Shown: positions 18,676-28,185, counted from the stretch's first letter. The stretch is DNA of 64,000 bases from Catenovulum sp052056295 (GCF_052056295.1 NZ_CP182493.1:62001-126000), one strand, 5' to 3'. Numbers and translations are program-made. Notes: generated by a model from the letters alone, not told the origin.

Positions 18676-19260
18676 TTACCTGAGTCTTTGGGCAATATCA
18701 GCAACTCGATAACCTAAAGCTTGCGCTAAGTTTTTTTCTTCTGCTGAAAGTTTGGTGTTTTGTTCTGCTGCTAAATGGGTTGCGCCATAGGGCGTACCGC
18801 CTGTGGTGGTTGTGTGCAAATCAGCTTCACTATAAGGCAAACCTACAATTAGCATACCGTGATGCAGTAGCGGCAACATCATGGTTAATAAAGTGCTTTC
18901 TTGTCCGCCGTGCAAACTTGAGCTAGATGAAAACACAGCGGCTGGCTTACCAGACAAGCTGCCTTTTAACCAAAGTTTGCTGGTACCGTCTAAAAAATAT
19001 TTTAGTGGCGCGGCCATATTGCCAAAACGGGTAGGCGAGCCAATAATTAAACCGTCACAGTTTATTAAATCTTGCTCGGTGGCGTAAATATCGCCGTCGC
19101 TTGGGATGCTAGGGGAAGTTGCATGAGTATCAGTACTCACTGAAGGTACAGTTCTTACAACTGCTTGAGCCCCAGTTTTTTCAATACCTTGCGCTATTTC
19201 ATGCGCAAGGTTTTTGGTGCTTCCATGACGGCTGTAATATAAAACCAGAATATTAGCCAT
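18676..19260 (-). CDS. wrbA: NAD(P)H:quinone oxidoreductase WrbA
   Basis: WrbA is an FMN flavodoxin-like enzyme that reduces quinones by two electrons and limits redox cycling. The 194-residue length is right. The FMN phosphate loop (YYSRHGSTKNLA, near residue 8), GSPTRFGNMAAPLKYFLD and the HGGQESTLLTMMLPLLHHG segment all match the family. The start overlaps the end of the arsC-like gene by 8 bp (19253-19260), so translation is probably coupled. Confidence 0.93.
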   Translation of the reverse strand: MANILVLYYSRHGSTKNLAHEIAQGIEKTGAQAVVRTVPSVSTDTHATSPSIPSDGDIYATEQDLINCDGLIIGSPTRFGNMAAPLKYFLDGTSKLWLKGSLSGKPAAVFSSSSSLHGGQESTLLTMMLPLLHHGMLIVGLPYSEADLHTTTTGGTPYGATHLAAEQNTKLSAEEKNLAQALGYRVADIAQRLR

Positions 19261-19609
19261 TAATTAGGTCTAATACATTTTCTGGTGGGCGACCTAATAC
19301 AGCTTTATTACCTTTAATTACTATAGGGCGCTCTATTAATTTAGGATACTCATTCATTAAAGGGAGTAGCTCTTCGTCTTGCATCAATTCGTCTAAATCT
19401 AACTCTTTGTAGATAGACTCTTTATCACGAATCAACTGGTGTGCTGATTCCAAACCTAACATTTCTACAATTTGTGCTAAACGTTCTACTGTAGGTGGTG
19501 TGTTTAAATATTCAACCACTTCAGGCTCGATACCGTTTTCTTGAAGTAGTGCTAATGTTTCACGGCTCTTACTGCAACGTGGGTTATGATAAATAATATA
19601 TTCAGCCAT
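19253..19609 (-). CDS. yfgD: ArsC/YfgD-family thioredoxin-fold reductase
   Basis: This 118-residue protein belongs to the glutaredoxin-like ArsC family. The catalytic cysteine sits in NPRCSKSRETLALL (C12), and the RPIVIKGNKAVLGRPPE segment is typical. It is encoded 2 bp after bepA, the same yfgC-yfgD pairing as in E. coli. No arsenic transporter or ArsR regulator lies nearby, so a general thiol-redox role is as likely as arsenate reduction. The product is annotated in many genomes as arsenate reductase. Confidence 0.88.
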   Translation of the reverse strand: MAEYIIYHNPRCSKSRETLALLQENGIEPEVVEYLNTPPTVERLAQIVEMLGLESAHQLIRDKESIYKELDLDELMQDEELLPLMNEYPKLIERPIVIKGNKAVLGRPPENVLDLING

Positions 19610-19611
19610 AT

Positions 19612-21075
19612 TTAAAGCCTTTTGATACTCTCTTGTTCTTCACGCAATTGTTTAATTCTGGCAGAAATTCGTCTTTTTTCAGTTTCAGACTGCCGTTCGA
19701 TATAGTTAAACGCTGTGTGCAATTCGTCTATTGCTTTAGGATAAGCTAAGACCAGAGCATATAATTCTGCTTGCGCTTGATGATACATCGAACGATTTTC
19801 AAGCTGCTTATATGCTTGCGCCATCAGTTGCCACGCCAGATAGTGCTCGGGGTGCAGAATAATAAAATCTTTTAAGATTTCAACTGCTTTCTGAGCCTGA
19901 TTTGCCGTTAACAGTGCGTTTGCGTAATTAAGCAGCAAAACTTGGTTTTTTGGCATCAATTCAAGTTTGCCGCTCAACAATTCAAGTATAGACGTATATT
20001 GTTTTAAGCCTAATGCAATGTCAGTTTTTAAATCTAAATAAAATAAATTGTTGGCATCTAATTCGAGTAGTTGATTAATCAACGGCTCGGCTTCAGCGTA
20101 TTTTTCTTCTTTCATTAGCGCAAGAGCAAGGCCGTATTTTAATAACGGATTATTTGCTTGCATCATGCCGTTGAGTTGAGTTTGGTAATATTCAACGTGA
20201 TAACTGGGCACTTGAGTATAAAAAACTGCGGTGCGTATTTGCGCTAAATTAAAATAGATACTTTCTTTGGCATAAACAGGTGGTAAACCGTCAATGCGGG
20301 CGCGAATATCACTGACTCGGCTGTCTGGCAAAGGATGCGAGTACAACATAGCCGGCAATTTACTTGAATAACGGCTTTGTTCGGCAAGCCTGACAAAAAA
20401 GTCACGTGCACCTTTGGGATCAAATCCTGAGTCCATCAAAATACGCAAACCTATGCGATCGGCTTCTTTTTCATTTTGGCGATTGTAATTTAACGCCATT
20501 TGCTGGCTACCAGCTTGCGCTGTGGTTATGGCAGCTGCGCCAGCGCTTGGGTCGGCCATGGCAATTAATATGGCACCTAACAGAGAAGCTATAGTTAAAG
20601 GGGCATTTCGTTCGTTTTCTTCAATGGTTCTGGCGATATGGCGTTGGGTCACGTGTGCAATTTCATGGCCAATAACCGAAGCGAGTTCACTTTCTGTTTT
20701 CGCTTCGAGCAGAGTACGAGTATGAATAGCCACAACACCACCAAAAGTAGCAAATGCGTTTATTTGTGGATTTTTAATCATATAAAAATCAAATGGGTAA
20801 CGTACATCTGCAGCTTTTGATACCAAGCGATTGCCTAAGTCGTTTAAGTATTGATCTAACAATGGATCTGAAATAACCGGTGAAGTTGCACGTAATTGTC
20901 TGCGAATAACTTGGCCTAAAACTTTTTCTTTTTCAATGGTTAAACTACCGGCCGCAACTGTACCTAAATTTGGTAATTTATGATTGTTTGAAATCGACGC
21001 ATAACTTGTTGATGATGGCATCGCGCTTATGCCTACCGCAGCAGCTAACGCAAAACATTTAAGCTTATTGAACAA
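19612..21075 (-). CDS. bepA: BepA-type periplasmic M48 metalloprotease/chaperone with TPR
   Basis: BepA helps assemble LptD and other outer-membrane proteins and degrades stalled forms. The 487-residue product has a signal peptide (cleavage near residue 27), an M48 zinc-protease domain with H137-E138-x-x-H141 (GHEIAHVTQRH) and the third ligand in NEKEADRIG, and a C-terminal TPR region (about 310-460). The gene is 30 bp downstream of an unrecognised gene and 2 bp upstream of the yfgD homologue. Confidence 0.92.
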   Translation of the reverse strand: MFNKLKCFALAAAVGISAMPSSTSYASISNNHKLPNLGTVAAGSLTIEKEKVLGQVIRRQLRATSPVISDPLLDQYLNDLGNRLVSKAADVRYPFDFYMIKNPQINAFATFGGVVAIHTRTLLEAKTESELASVIGHEIAHVTQRHIARTIEENERNAPLTIASLLGAILIAMADPSAGAAAITTAQAGSQQMALNYNRQNEKEADRIGLRILMDSGFDPKGARDFFVRLAEQSRYSSKLPAMLYSHPLPDSRVSDIRARIDGLPPVYAKESIYFNLAQIRTAVFYTQVPSYHVEYYQTQLNGMMQANNPLLKYGLALALMKEEKYAEAEPLINQLLELDANNLFYLDLKTDIALGLKQYTSILELLSGKLELMPKNQVLLLNYANALLTANQAQKAVEILKDFIILHPEHYLAWQLMAQAYKQLENRSMYHQAQAELYALVLAYPKAIDELHTAFNYIERQSETEKRRISARIKQLREEQESIKRL

Positions 21076-21105
21076 ACAACTATCCTTTCAAAATTTGTAA
21101 TTATG

Positions 21106-21768
21106 TTACTTAGAGCCAAAATCTGACAAATCGTTTCCTTTAAGATCACCTAATAACAAATCATCATAATCGTCAGATGCAATTCGTTTTTCTTGAGTTT
21201 TAAAGTACTGCTCTATTGATACGCCGTCTAGTTTAATCACATCTACGTGTGATTTCATATAATCAATGAGTTTATCGACACATTGCATCGCATAAAAAAT
21301 GATTGCTCTGTCTGCAATATCACCGCGTTGAAAATAATAGTCGATAAATTTATGCAGTGAATTCACTCTGCATAACACTTTCATAGTGCCCGGATCCCAA
21401 GTAATAAACTCCATGAGTTTGTGTCCGCGTACGTATTGATCTATCTCTTTATTCTTGGCATACGGAAAACAATGTAATTCAAAACCCCGGTCGGTAAATA
21501 ATTGGTATATCGCGATACGCGGTTTTCTTTCCACATGCACAACGTTTTGCTCATCAAAATAGCCACCTAACAGTTGCAGATTCCAATTGTTAGGTTTACA
21601 AATTTTATTTAGCGCATTGTCAAAGCCCATGGTTTGAATGCTTTCAAGCTCACTAACCGATGAAGCAATCATATGGTAAAAAGGCGGTAAGTCGCCCCAA
21701 TTCAATTGACGCTTAAATTTGTTAATGTCTTTTAAAGTTGGATTTTCCGGTAAGCCAGAGCTATTCAT
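21106..21768 (-). CDS. Uncharacterised 220-residue cytoplasmic protein
   Basis: I do not recognise this protein. It has no signal peptide or membrane segment. It is rich in aromatic and charged residues (WGDLPPFYHM, FITWDPGTMKVLCRVNSLHK) and has an acidic, low-complexity tail (DDYDDLLLGDLKGND). It opens the minus-strand run that continues with bepA 30 bp on and is divergent from the TusA-like gene. The clean frame and operon position support a real gene. The link with BepA is only positional. Confidence 0.7.
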   Translation of the reverse strand: MNSSGLPENPTLKDINKFKRQLNWGDLPPFYHMIASSVSELESIQTMGFDNALNKICKPNNWNLQLLGGYFDEQNVVHVERKPRIAIYQLFTDRGFELHCFPYAKNKEIDQYVRGHKLMEFITWDPGTMKVLCRVNSLHKFIDYYFQRGDIADRAIIFYAMQCVDKLIDYMKSHVDVIKLDGVSIEQYFKTQEKRIASDDYDDLLLGDLKGNDLSDFGSK

Positions 21769-21834
21769 TGTAAGGTTCTCAAGTTATCCGATGTTTTGTT
21801 AAACTAACAGGCAAATAATTAGCAAAAAAGTATT

Positions 21835-22074
21835 ATGCCAAAGCCAATCGACTGCCGTGACATGCGTTGCCCAATGCCATTACTTACTTTAAAGCTTAGC
21901 TTAAAAAAAGCTCAGCAGGGTATGCAAATACAACTTTTGTTGAGAGATGCCGCTTCTGTAAAAGATATCCCAGCTTGGCTCAAACTAAAAGCTTATCCCT
22001 TTAAATTATCTCAACTTTCTGACAATGACTATTTATTAAGCGTAACTAACGATAACCAAGCTGGTATTAGCTAA
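21835..22074 (+). CDS. TusA-family sulfur-carrier-like protein
   Basis: This 79-residue protein has the SirA/TusA fold motif around DMRCPMPLLTLK, with C12 in the position that carries persulfide sulfur in TusA. It is shorter and more divergent than E. coli TusA, and no other sulfur-relay genes are nearby, so a different sulfurtransferase role is possible. It is divergent from the gene at 21106-21768. Confidence 0.82.
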   Translation: MPKPIDCRDMRCPMPLLTLKLSLKKAQQGMQIQLLLRDAASVKDIPAWLKLKAYPFKLSQLSDNDYLLSVTNDNQAGIS

Positions 22075-22139
22075 ACTTAAGTTGTATGGGAAAATTGCCG
22101 ATATATAAGTTAGAACGATTTTGAAACAGGAGGCATTAA

Positions 22140-22421
22140 ATGAACACAGACCTAATAATTCCATTTATGCCACGTGTTGTACAAAACAAACTGCAACCGC
22201 CTAAGCTTAATGTAAAAGGGATTAAAGCTTCGGTTAAACAGCACGAAGATGCTCCACAAGATAGATACCTTAAAAATAGACTTGCCCATCATGCTGCCGA
22301 TACTCGTTATCATCCAGAAAATGATAGCGAGAATGACGAAGAGTTAACCGAAAAATCAACATCTGATTCTGGTGTATATATCGATGATAAAGGGCAAAAA
22401 CACGTAGATATTGAAGTTTAA
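22140..22421 (+). CDS. Small uncharacterised hydrophilic protein
   Basis: This 93-residue protein is not recognised. A strong AGGAGG site lies just before the ATG, which supports translation. The sequence is polar, with a histidine-containing middle (NRLAHHAADTRYHPEND) and an acidic stretch after it, and is probably poorly structured. No signal peptide or membrane segment is visible. It lies between the TusA-like gene and the toxin-antitoxin pair, with no obvious functional link to either. Confidence 0.65.
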   Translation: MNTDLIIPFMPRVVQNKLQPPKLNVKGIKASVKQHEDAPQDRYLKNRLAHHAADTRYHPENDSENDEELTEKSTSDSGVYIDDKGQKHVDIEV

Positions 22422-22490
22422 TGGCTGAACTTGAAAAGCACTTTTTAGAGTGCTATTTTTAGTGCCAAATGTAATTGTTGTGGAGGCTAT

Positions 22491-22754
22491 ATGACGACAT
22501 TAACTGCGAACGACCTAAAAAGAGGCGGCGTTTCAGCCTTAGATCGTGCTATGAATGCCAATAGCGACCATGTGGTTACTATTGATGTTAGAGGTGTCCC
22601 CAAATATGTAGTGCTCGATATTGATGAGTATAATGCTTATCGAGAGTTTGAATTAGAGCGCGCAATTAAAGAAGCTGAAGCTGATTACGCAAGTGGTAAT
22701 TACGAAGTACTTGAAGATATTGACGCACTAGAGAAAAAGCTACGCAGCTTATAG
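22491..22754 (+). CDS. Type II antitoxin, Phd/YefM-like
   Basis: This 87-residue antitoxin has the N-terminal DNA-binding/dimerisation fold of the Phd/YefM/RelB group (LTANDLKRGGVSALDRAM, then PKYVVLDIDEYNAYRE) and a charged, flexible C-terminus (about 60-87) that would wrap the toxin. A GGAGG-type site precedes the ATG. The toxin gene starts 12 bp after its stop. Such antitoxins normally repress their own promoter with the toxin as co-repressor. Confidence 0.88.
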   Translation: MTTLTANDLKRGGVSALDRAMNANSDHVVTIDVRGVPKYVVLDIDEYNAYREFELERAIKEAEADYASGNYEVLEDIDALEKKLRSL

Positions 22755-22766
22755 GGATGTTAACTA

Positions 22767-23036
22767 GTGTTGAAGATTATTCGACCAGCTTCGTACATAA
22801 AAAAAGAACAAAAGTTTTTCAAAAAACATCCAGAACTAGTCGGCCAGTATACTAAAACTTTGAAATTGTTACGTTTGGATGTAACGCACCCATCATTAAG
22901 ATTGCATAAAATTAGTACAAAAGACTGCCATTCCGTTTCCATTAATATGCAGTACCGTATTTTATTGACACTAAAACTGTTAGACAACGGTGAAGTTATA
23001 CTGGTAGACATAGGTGATCACGATATTTACCGCTAA
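22767..23036 (+). CDS. Type II toxin, RelE/YafQ-like mRNA interferase
   Basis: This basic 89-residue protein matches the RelE/ParE superfamily, closest by eye to YafQ-type ribosome-dependent endoribonucleases. It begins with a KxxKKEQKFFKKHP helix, continues with HPSLRLHKI and the QYRILLTL strand, and ends in VDIGDHDIYR, the usual C-terminal motif. The start is TTG at 22767. Activity is predicted from fold and its pairing with the upstream antitoxin. The pair is compact and self-contained, as mobile or stabilising modules usually are. Confidence 0.86.
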   Translation: MLKIIRPASYIKKEQKFFKKHPELVGQYTKTLKLLRLDVTHPSLRLHKISTKDCHSVSINMQYRILLTLKLLDNGEVILVDIGDHDIYR

Positions 23037-23145
23037 CGTCTAAGCAAAATATTATTCGGCAGGCAGTAGAAAACTTTTAATAAGCCCTAAAAACACGCAT
23101 AATCCCACATCAATTTATTTCTAGACAATTTATCCGAGTTAAGTT

Positions 23146-25056
23146 TTGAGTCAGGTTGAGAAAGTTTTTTCAAAAGAAGGGGCGTTGGCAAAAGCGATTG
23201 ATGGATTTCAGCCGCGTGTGCCACAAGTTAAGCTCGCATTAGCTTTTGAAAAGTCTATTCAAGAAAAAGCTTTATTGATCGCAGAAGCTGGTACGGGCAC
23301 AGGCAAAACCTTTGCTTATTTAATCCCAGCTTTGTTAAGCGACAAAAAAGTTATTATTTCAACTGGTACAAAAAACTTACAAGAGCAGTTATTTCACCGT
23401 GATTTGCCTTTGGTAAAAAAAGCATTGAAAAGCCGTAGTAAAACCGCGTTGCTCAAAGGCCGAGCCAACTACTTGTGTTTACTAAGGCATAAACAGCACA
23501 AAGCGCACCCAATGCTCGAAGATAAAAAGCTGCTGAAAGATTTAAAAAATATCGATAAGTGGTTAGTTTCAACTGAATCAGGTGATATTGGTGAAGTCAC
23601 TACTATTACTGAAGATTCCAAAGCCATTCCATTGGTTACCAGTACAATCGACAATTGTTTAGGTAAAGAATGTGAAAGCTACAACGATTGTTATTTAGTT
23701 CGCGCTCGCAAAAAAGCGGCTGAAGCAGATTTAGTGGTAATCAATCATCATTTATATTTTGCTGATATGGCGGTTAAAGACACTGGCTTTGGTGAAATCG
23801 TTCCTGACTCAGAAGTCGTGGTGTTTGACGAAGCACACCAAATTCCAGATATTGCGTGCGAATATTTTGGCGACCGTATCTCAACTCGCATATTAGTTGA
23901 ATTAGGTAAAGATATGGAGCTTGCCTATCGCACTGATTTAAAAGATGCACAGCAACTAGGCAAAGCTGCAAATAAGCTTATAACCAACGCAAGACAATTC
24001 CGCTTAACTTTCCCTGAGTTACCAGAAAAAGGCAATTGGCGTGAAAAAGGCCAAACTGAACAATGTCAGCGCGAATTAGATGCGTTAGTAAAATCGATTG
24101 ATTTTGCTTACGAGGTGTTAAAAGAGCAGGTTGGCCGCTCAAAGTCCGCGGACAATTGTTTTGAACGTATCTTTGAAGCAAAACAAAAAATAGCCAAACT
24201 GACGACGTGGCAACAAGCTGATGTTAGTTTGTGGTACGAAACCACCCCAAGGCATGCAAGTTTAAACTTAACACCACTTTCTATTGCCGATAAATTTTCC
24301 AATTTACGCCAGGAAAAAAAACAAGCTTGGTTAATGACTTCGGCAACTTTGTCTGTTGATGGTGGTTTTAATCATTTCACTGATTTATTGGGCTTGGAGG
24401 ATTTTAATTCAATTCAGCTTGATAGTCCGTTTGATTATAAAAAACAGTCTTTATTGTGTATACCGCGCTATTTCCCAGAGCCAAACGACAGGGCTGTACT
24501 AAATGCGTTGGTGGATTTGTCGCTTAAAATTGTCGATGCTGCACAAGGCAGCTGTTTTTTATTGTTTACCAGTTATCGCATGATGAATTTGGTCGCGGAT
24601 AGATTAAAAAATAAAATTGCTAATCCGTTATTTATCCAAGGCGAAGTACCTAAGCGCGAATTGCTAAAACAATACCTAGCTGCTGACAAACCTGTATTGT
24701 TAGCCACAGGTTCATTTTGGGAAGGGGTGGATGTGCGTGGTGATGCGCTTAAATGTGTCGTAATAGATAAACTACCTTTTGCCGCACCGGATGATCCATT
24801 GATGCAGGCGCGCATTGAAAACTGTCGACGCAAAGGTGAAGACCCTTTTAGTAAAATTCAAATTCCACAAGCTGTGATCACCTTAAAACAAGGTGCAGGG
24901 CGATTGATACGGGATGTAACCGACCATGGAGTCTTGATTATTTGCGACCCAAGGTTAGTATCGCGTCCTTATGGTGAAACTTTTATTCAGAGTTTACCGG
25001 ATATGCAGCGCAGTCGTTCACTCGACAAAGCATGTGAATTTTTAAAACAGCGCTAG
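23146..25056 (+). CDS. yoaA: YoaA/DinG-family Fe-S DNA helicase
   Basis: This is an XPD-like superfamily 2 helicase that moves 5'-3' on DNA. The 636-residue product has Walker A AEAGTGTGKTFAY (about 47-59), the DEAH box at 228-231, and four cysteines for a [4Fe-4S] cluster (C111, C171, C176, C182). The C-terminal motor has ATGSFWEGVDVRG and QGAGRLIRD. The start is TTG at 23146. tsaB follows 53 bp downstream, the same order as yoaA-tsaB in E. coli. No LexA box is visible upstream. Confidence 0.93.
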   Translation: MSQVEKVFSKEGALAKAIDGFQPRVPQVKLALAFEKSIQEKALLIAEAGTGTGKTFAYLIPALLSDKKVIISTGTKNLQEQLFHRDLPLVKKALKSRSKTALLKGRANYLCLLRHKQHKAHPMLEDKKLLKDLKNIDKWLVSTESGDIGEVTTITEDSKAIPLVTSTIDNCLGKECESYNDCYLVRARKKAAEADLVVINHHLYFADMAVKDTGFGEIVPDSEVVVFDEAHQIPDIACEYFGDRISTRILVELGKDMELAYRTDLKDAQQLGKAANKLITNARQFRLTFPELPEKGNWREKGQTEQCQRELDALVKSIDFAYEVLKEQVGRSKSADNCFERIFEAKQKIAKLTTWQQADVSLWYETTPRHASLNLTPLSIADKFSNLRQEKKQAWLMTSATLSVDGGFNHFTDLLGLEDFNSIQLDSPFDYKKQSLLCIPRYFPEPNDRAVLNALVDLSLKIVDAAQGSCFLLFTSYRMMNLVADRLKNKIANPLFIQGEVPKRELLKQYLAADKPVLLATGSFWEGVDVRGDALKCVVIDKLPFAAPDDPLMQARIENCRRKGEDPFSKIQIPQAVITLKQGAGRLIRDVTDHGVLIICDPRLVSRPYGETFIQSLPDMQRSRSLDKACEFLKQR

Positions 25057-25109
25057 AGCGATACGCTCAAGTTAAGTCTGATAAGTTAAAGAATTATAGA
25101 GTTATAGAT

Positions 25110-25826
25110 ATGAAGTACATTTTAGCCCTAGACACCTCAACAGAAGCTTGTTCTGCTGCTTTATTATTAAATGACAATGGGCAAACAACTGAATATGTTG
25201 AATTTGATGTATGTCCGCGAGAACATAACAAACGCATTTTAGCTATGACAGAGTCAGTGTTGCAGCAAGCCGACATTAATTTAGACGAGGTTGATTTAAT
25301 TGCTTATGGCAAAGGCCCTGGTAGTTTTACTGGTGTACGTATTGCAACCGGTATAGTGCAGGGGTTAGCGCTTGGGGCCAACAAACCAGCATTAGGTGTA
25401 TCAACTTTGGCGGCGATGGCACATGGTGTTTACCGCAGCCAGTTTGACTCAAGTGGTGAAGTATTTGTTGTACCTGCAATAGATGCACGCATGAATGAAG
25501 TTTATATGGCGGCCTATAAAATAACAGGTAAAGGCATAGTTGAAACCTTAGTTAATGAACAAGTGTGCCCTCCGGAAAATGCACTTGAACAATTAAATAC
25601 ACAACAAAAATGGTCGGCTATTGGCACTGGCTGGCAAACATATCAGCAAGAGCTATCTGCACAACTAGCTGTAGATATTTATAACCAACAGCCATTTCCA
25701 AGCGCATTAGATATTGCACTAATAGCGGCTGAAAAAGCAAAAACTCAAACATTAGAAAGTGCAGCTGATATATCACCTGTGTATGTTCGCGACCAAGTTA
25801 CTTGGCAAAAAATGCCAGGTAAATAA
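25110..25826 (+). CDS. tsaB: tRNA threonylcarbamoyladenosine biosynthesis protein TsaB
   Basis: TsaB is the structural partner of TsaD in the essential t6A37 tRNA modification. The 238-residue length and the motifs LALDTSTEACSAALL and GKGPGSFTGVRIATGIVQGL are diagnostic of the family. It follows yoaA and ends before an intrinsic-terminator-like hairpin at 25851-25881. Confidence 0.94.
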   Translation: MKYILALDTSTEACSAALLLNDNGQTTEYVEFDVCPREHNKRILAMTESVLQQADINLDEVDLIAYGKGPGSFTGVRIATGIVQGLALGANKPALGVSTLAAMAHGVYRSQFDSSGEVFVVPAIDARMNEVYMAAYKITGKGIVETLVNEQVCPPENALEQLNTQQKWSAIGTGWQTYQQELSAQLAVDIYNQQPFPSALDIALIAAEKAKTQTLESAADISPVYVRDQVTWQKMPGK

Positions 25827-25850
25827 ACAGACAATTAGAATATTTAGGTA

Positions 25851-25881
25851 TAACCCGTTTGTTGATTAAACAAATGGGTTA
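25851..25881 (+). terminator. Terminator-like hairpin after tsaB
   Basis: Arms TAACCCGTTTG (25851-25861) and CAAATGGGTTA (25871-25881) pair over 11 bp with one G-U, around a 9-base AT-rich loop. A U-run is weak, so termination strength is uncertain. Confidence 0.55.
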
Positions 25882-26084
25882 TGAATATGTAACACACTCT
25901 ATTTTCTGATTCTAAATTAATGCCTTCAATAGACTGTTTTTATTGCTATTTTTCTTTATAGCTAATTGTCAGTCATGTATAACCCTTCAAGACGTAAGCT
26001 TAATATATTGCAAGTTTATTAACTTGTTACCCCTCAAAAAGTTAGCTAATACTTAAGTAATTCAATGCGCAAGGACTAAGGATT

Positions 26085-28139
26085 ATGGCTAGAATACTTT
26101 TGGTTGAAGATGAATTAATCGCTCGCGAGCTAATTAAGGAAACACTCAAAACAGATAAAAGCATTAGGCTAGATACTTGCGAAACAGTGCAAAAAGCGCA
26201 GTTTTTACTTTCGCATAATCAATACGATCTTGTTTTGTTAGATATCAGTTTGCCAGATGGCTCTGGTGTAACCATTTTAGAACTCATTAGAAGCAGAGAA
26301 ACCGCGATTAGTTTACCTGTAGTTATGGTAAGTGCGCATAGAGCGAATAGACAGATTGTTTCTTGCCTGCGTTTAGGCGCTAACGACTACATAACTAAAC
26401 CGATAGATGTGCAAATTTTATTAGCTAGAGTGCAAAACTTACTGTTAATCAAAAAACTTGATACAGATAGACGCAAGGCAAACGAACGTTTTAGCTTAGC
26501 CGCTATGGGCGCAAACGACGGTTTATGGGACTGGTTAATTAGTTCTGATGAAGCTTTTTTCTCGGCGCGATGGAAAAAAATGCTGGGTTTTGAAGAGCAA
26601 GATTTCCCCAATAAATTTGAAGCTTTTGTTGCACGTATTCACCCTAACGATTGTTACGAATTTAATCGCTGTTTACGCCATCACTTAGAAGGAATATCTG
26701 AACATTTCGCCCAAGAGTGTCGTTTACAGCATGCCGATGGTACATATCGTTGGATGATGATCCGTGGCGCGGCCATACGGCATAAAAATGGTAAAGCTTA
26801 TCGTATGGCAGGTTCTATGACAGATTTTACCAACCGGAAAATTATCGACCCGATTGCCGATGTGCTCAATCGTTCGGCATTTATCGATAGAATGGAATTA
26901 TTGCTCAAAGCGTTAGAAGAAGAGCAAATTAAGAATTTTAATGTCATTGTAATTTCGTTAAACAGATACAAGCTCATTCGTGACTGTTATGGGCATCACT
27001 TTTGTGACAGGTTGATTTATGAAGTTGCGAGTATCTTGTCGGCGATAGTGCCACCACAAGAAAGTTTAGCTAGGGTAGATGATGAAAAATTTGCACTAAC
27101 GGTACAAAATACTGGCAGTGTAGATACTTGTGTCGACATTATTGAGCAAAGAATAAACCCCGCACTGAAGATCCCGTTAGTGATTGACGACAAAGAAATT
27201 CATTTAACCTTTTCCAGCGCAATTGTTGCGGAAACTCAAAGTTATATAAACGCAGCAGATATACTGCGCGATGCAGATATCGCCTTAAATGATGCTTGGT
27301 TGCTACGCAATCAACAAATCGCAATTTTCCAACCTAAGCTGCAAGCGACGTTAAAAGACAAAGCGCAATTAGAAGAAGATTTGCACAAAGCGATAGAGCT
27401 CGCCGCTTTTGAAGTGTATTACCAAGCAAAAGTAGATACACAAGGACAAATTGTCGGTGCTGAAGCTCTGGTGCGTTGGCCGCATCCGACTAGAGGTTTA
27501 GTCTCACCAGCTGATTTTATTCCGATAGCAGAAGAGACTGGACTTATTATTGAGATTGGCAAAATTGTATTAACCAAAGTCTGTCATCAATTGCAAAAAT
27601 GGTACAAACAAGGCACTAAAATACCTGTAGCGGTCAATTTGTCCGCGCGGCAATTGATAGAACAATACCTGCAAGACGATATTTTAAATTTATTACATCA
27701 ATGCCAAATACCAAACGAGTTGTTGGAATTAGAAGTGACAGAAACACTGTTATTAGAAAATCTTGATTCAGCATTGCCTGTGCTGAATGCGTTTCACCGT
27801 AACGGCATTAAAGTTTCAATTGATGATTTTGGCACAGGGTATTCATCGTTAGCTTATTTAAAATCGTTACCTTTGAATACGTTAAAGATAGATATGTCGT
27901 TTATTAAAGAGTTACCCAATAACGAAAATGATTGTGCAATCGTAGAAGCCATTGCTTATATAGCTAAAGCACTGGGTTTATCGACCATAGCTGAAGGGGT
28001 AGAAACCAAAGCTCAGCTCAATTATTTACAGAGTTTAAAAATTAATTGTTATCAAGGTTATTATTTTTATAAACCTTTGCCAGCAAAAGAATTTGAACAA
28101 GCAATGTTACAACAGATAACACATGATTATATCGACTAA
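26085..28139 (+). CDS. REC-PAS-GGDEF(degenerate)-EAL c-di-GMP signalling protein
   Basis: This 684-residue cytoplasmic protein starts with a receiver domain (1-120, phosphoacceptor D53), then a PAS domain (about 135-250), a GGDEF-like domain (about 253-410) and an EAL domain (about 425-675). The GGDEF motif is replaced by R330-V-D-D-E-K-F336, so cyclase activity is unlikely. The EAL domain keeps E460-A-L, EVTET and IDDFGTGYSS, so it should act as a c-di-GMP phosphodiesterase controlled by phosphorylation. It is preceded by 258 bp of non-coding DNA. No partner kinase is adjacent. Confidence 0.9.
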   Translation: MARILLVEDELIARELIKETLKTDKSIRLDTCETVQKAQFLLSHNQYDLVLLDISLPDGSGVTILELIRSRETAISLPVVMVSAHRANRQIVSCLRLGANDYITKPIDVQILLARVQNLLLIKKLDTDRRKANERFSLAAMGANDGLWDWLISSDEAFFSARWKKMLGFEEQDFPNKFEAFVARIHPNDCYEFNRCLRHHLEGISEHFAQECRLQHADGTYRWMMIRGAAIRHKNGKAYRMAGSMTDFTNRKIIDPIADVLNRSAFIDRMELLLKALEEEQIKNFNVIVISLNRYKLIRDCYGHHFCDRLIYEVASILSAIVPPQESLARVDDEKFALTVQNTGSVDTCVDIIEQRINPALKIPLVIDDKEIHLTFSSAIVAETQSYINAADILRDADIALNDAWLLRNQQIAIFQPKLQATLKDKAQLEEDLHKAIELAAFEVYYQAKVDTQGQIVGAEALVRWPHPTRGLVSPADFIPIAEETGLIIEIGKIVLTKVCHQLQKWYKQGTKIPVAVNLSARQLIEQYLQDDILNLLHQCQIPNELLELEVTETLLLENLDSALPVLNAFHRNGIKVSIDDFGTGYSSLAYLKSLPLNTLKIDMSFIKELPNNENDCAIVEAIAYIAKALGLSTIAEGVETKAQLNYLQSLKINCYQGYYFYKPLPAKEFEQAMLQQITHDYID

Positions 28140-28185
28140 GCTGTTATACTTAATTTAATTGGGTAGTTATGGTTGATTTTATATT

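Noticed and set aside
19253..19609. Arsenic resistance locus around the ArsC-like gene
   Set aside because: There is no ArsR, ArsB or Acr3; the yfgD-bepA pairing explains the gene better.
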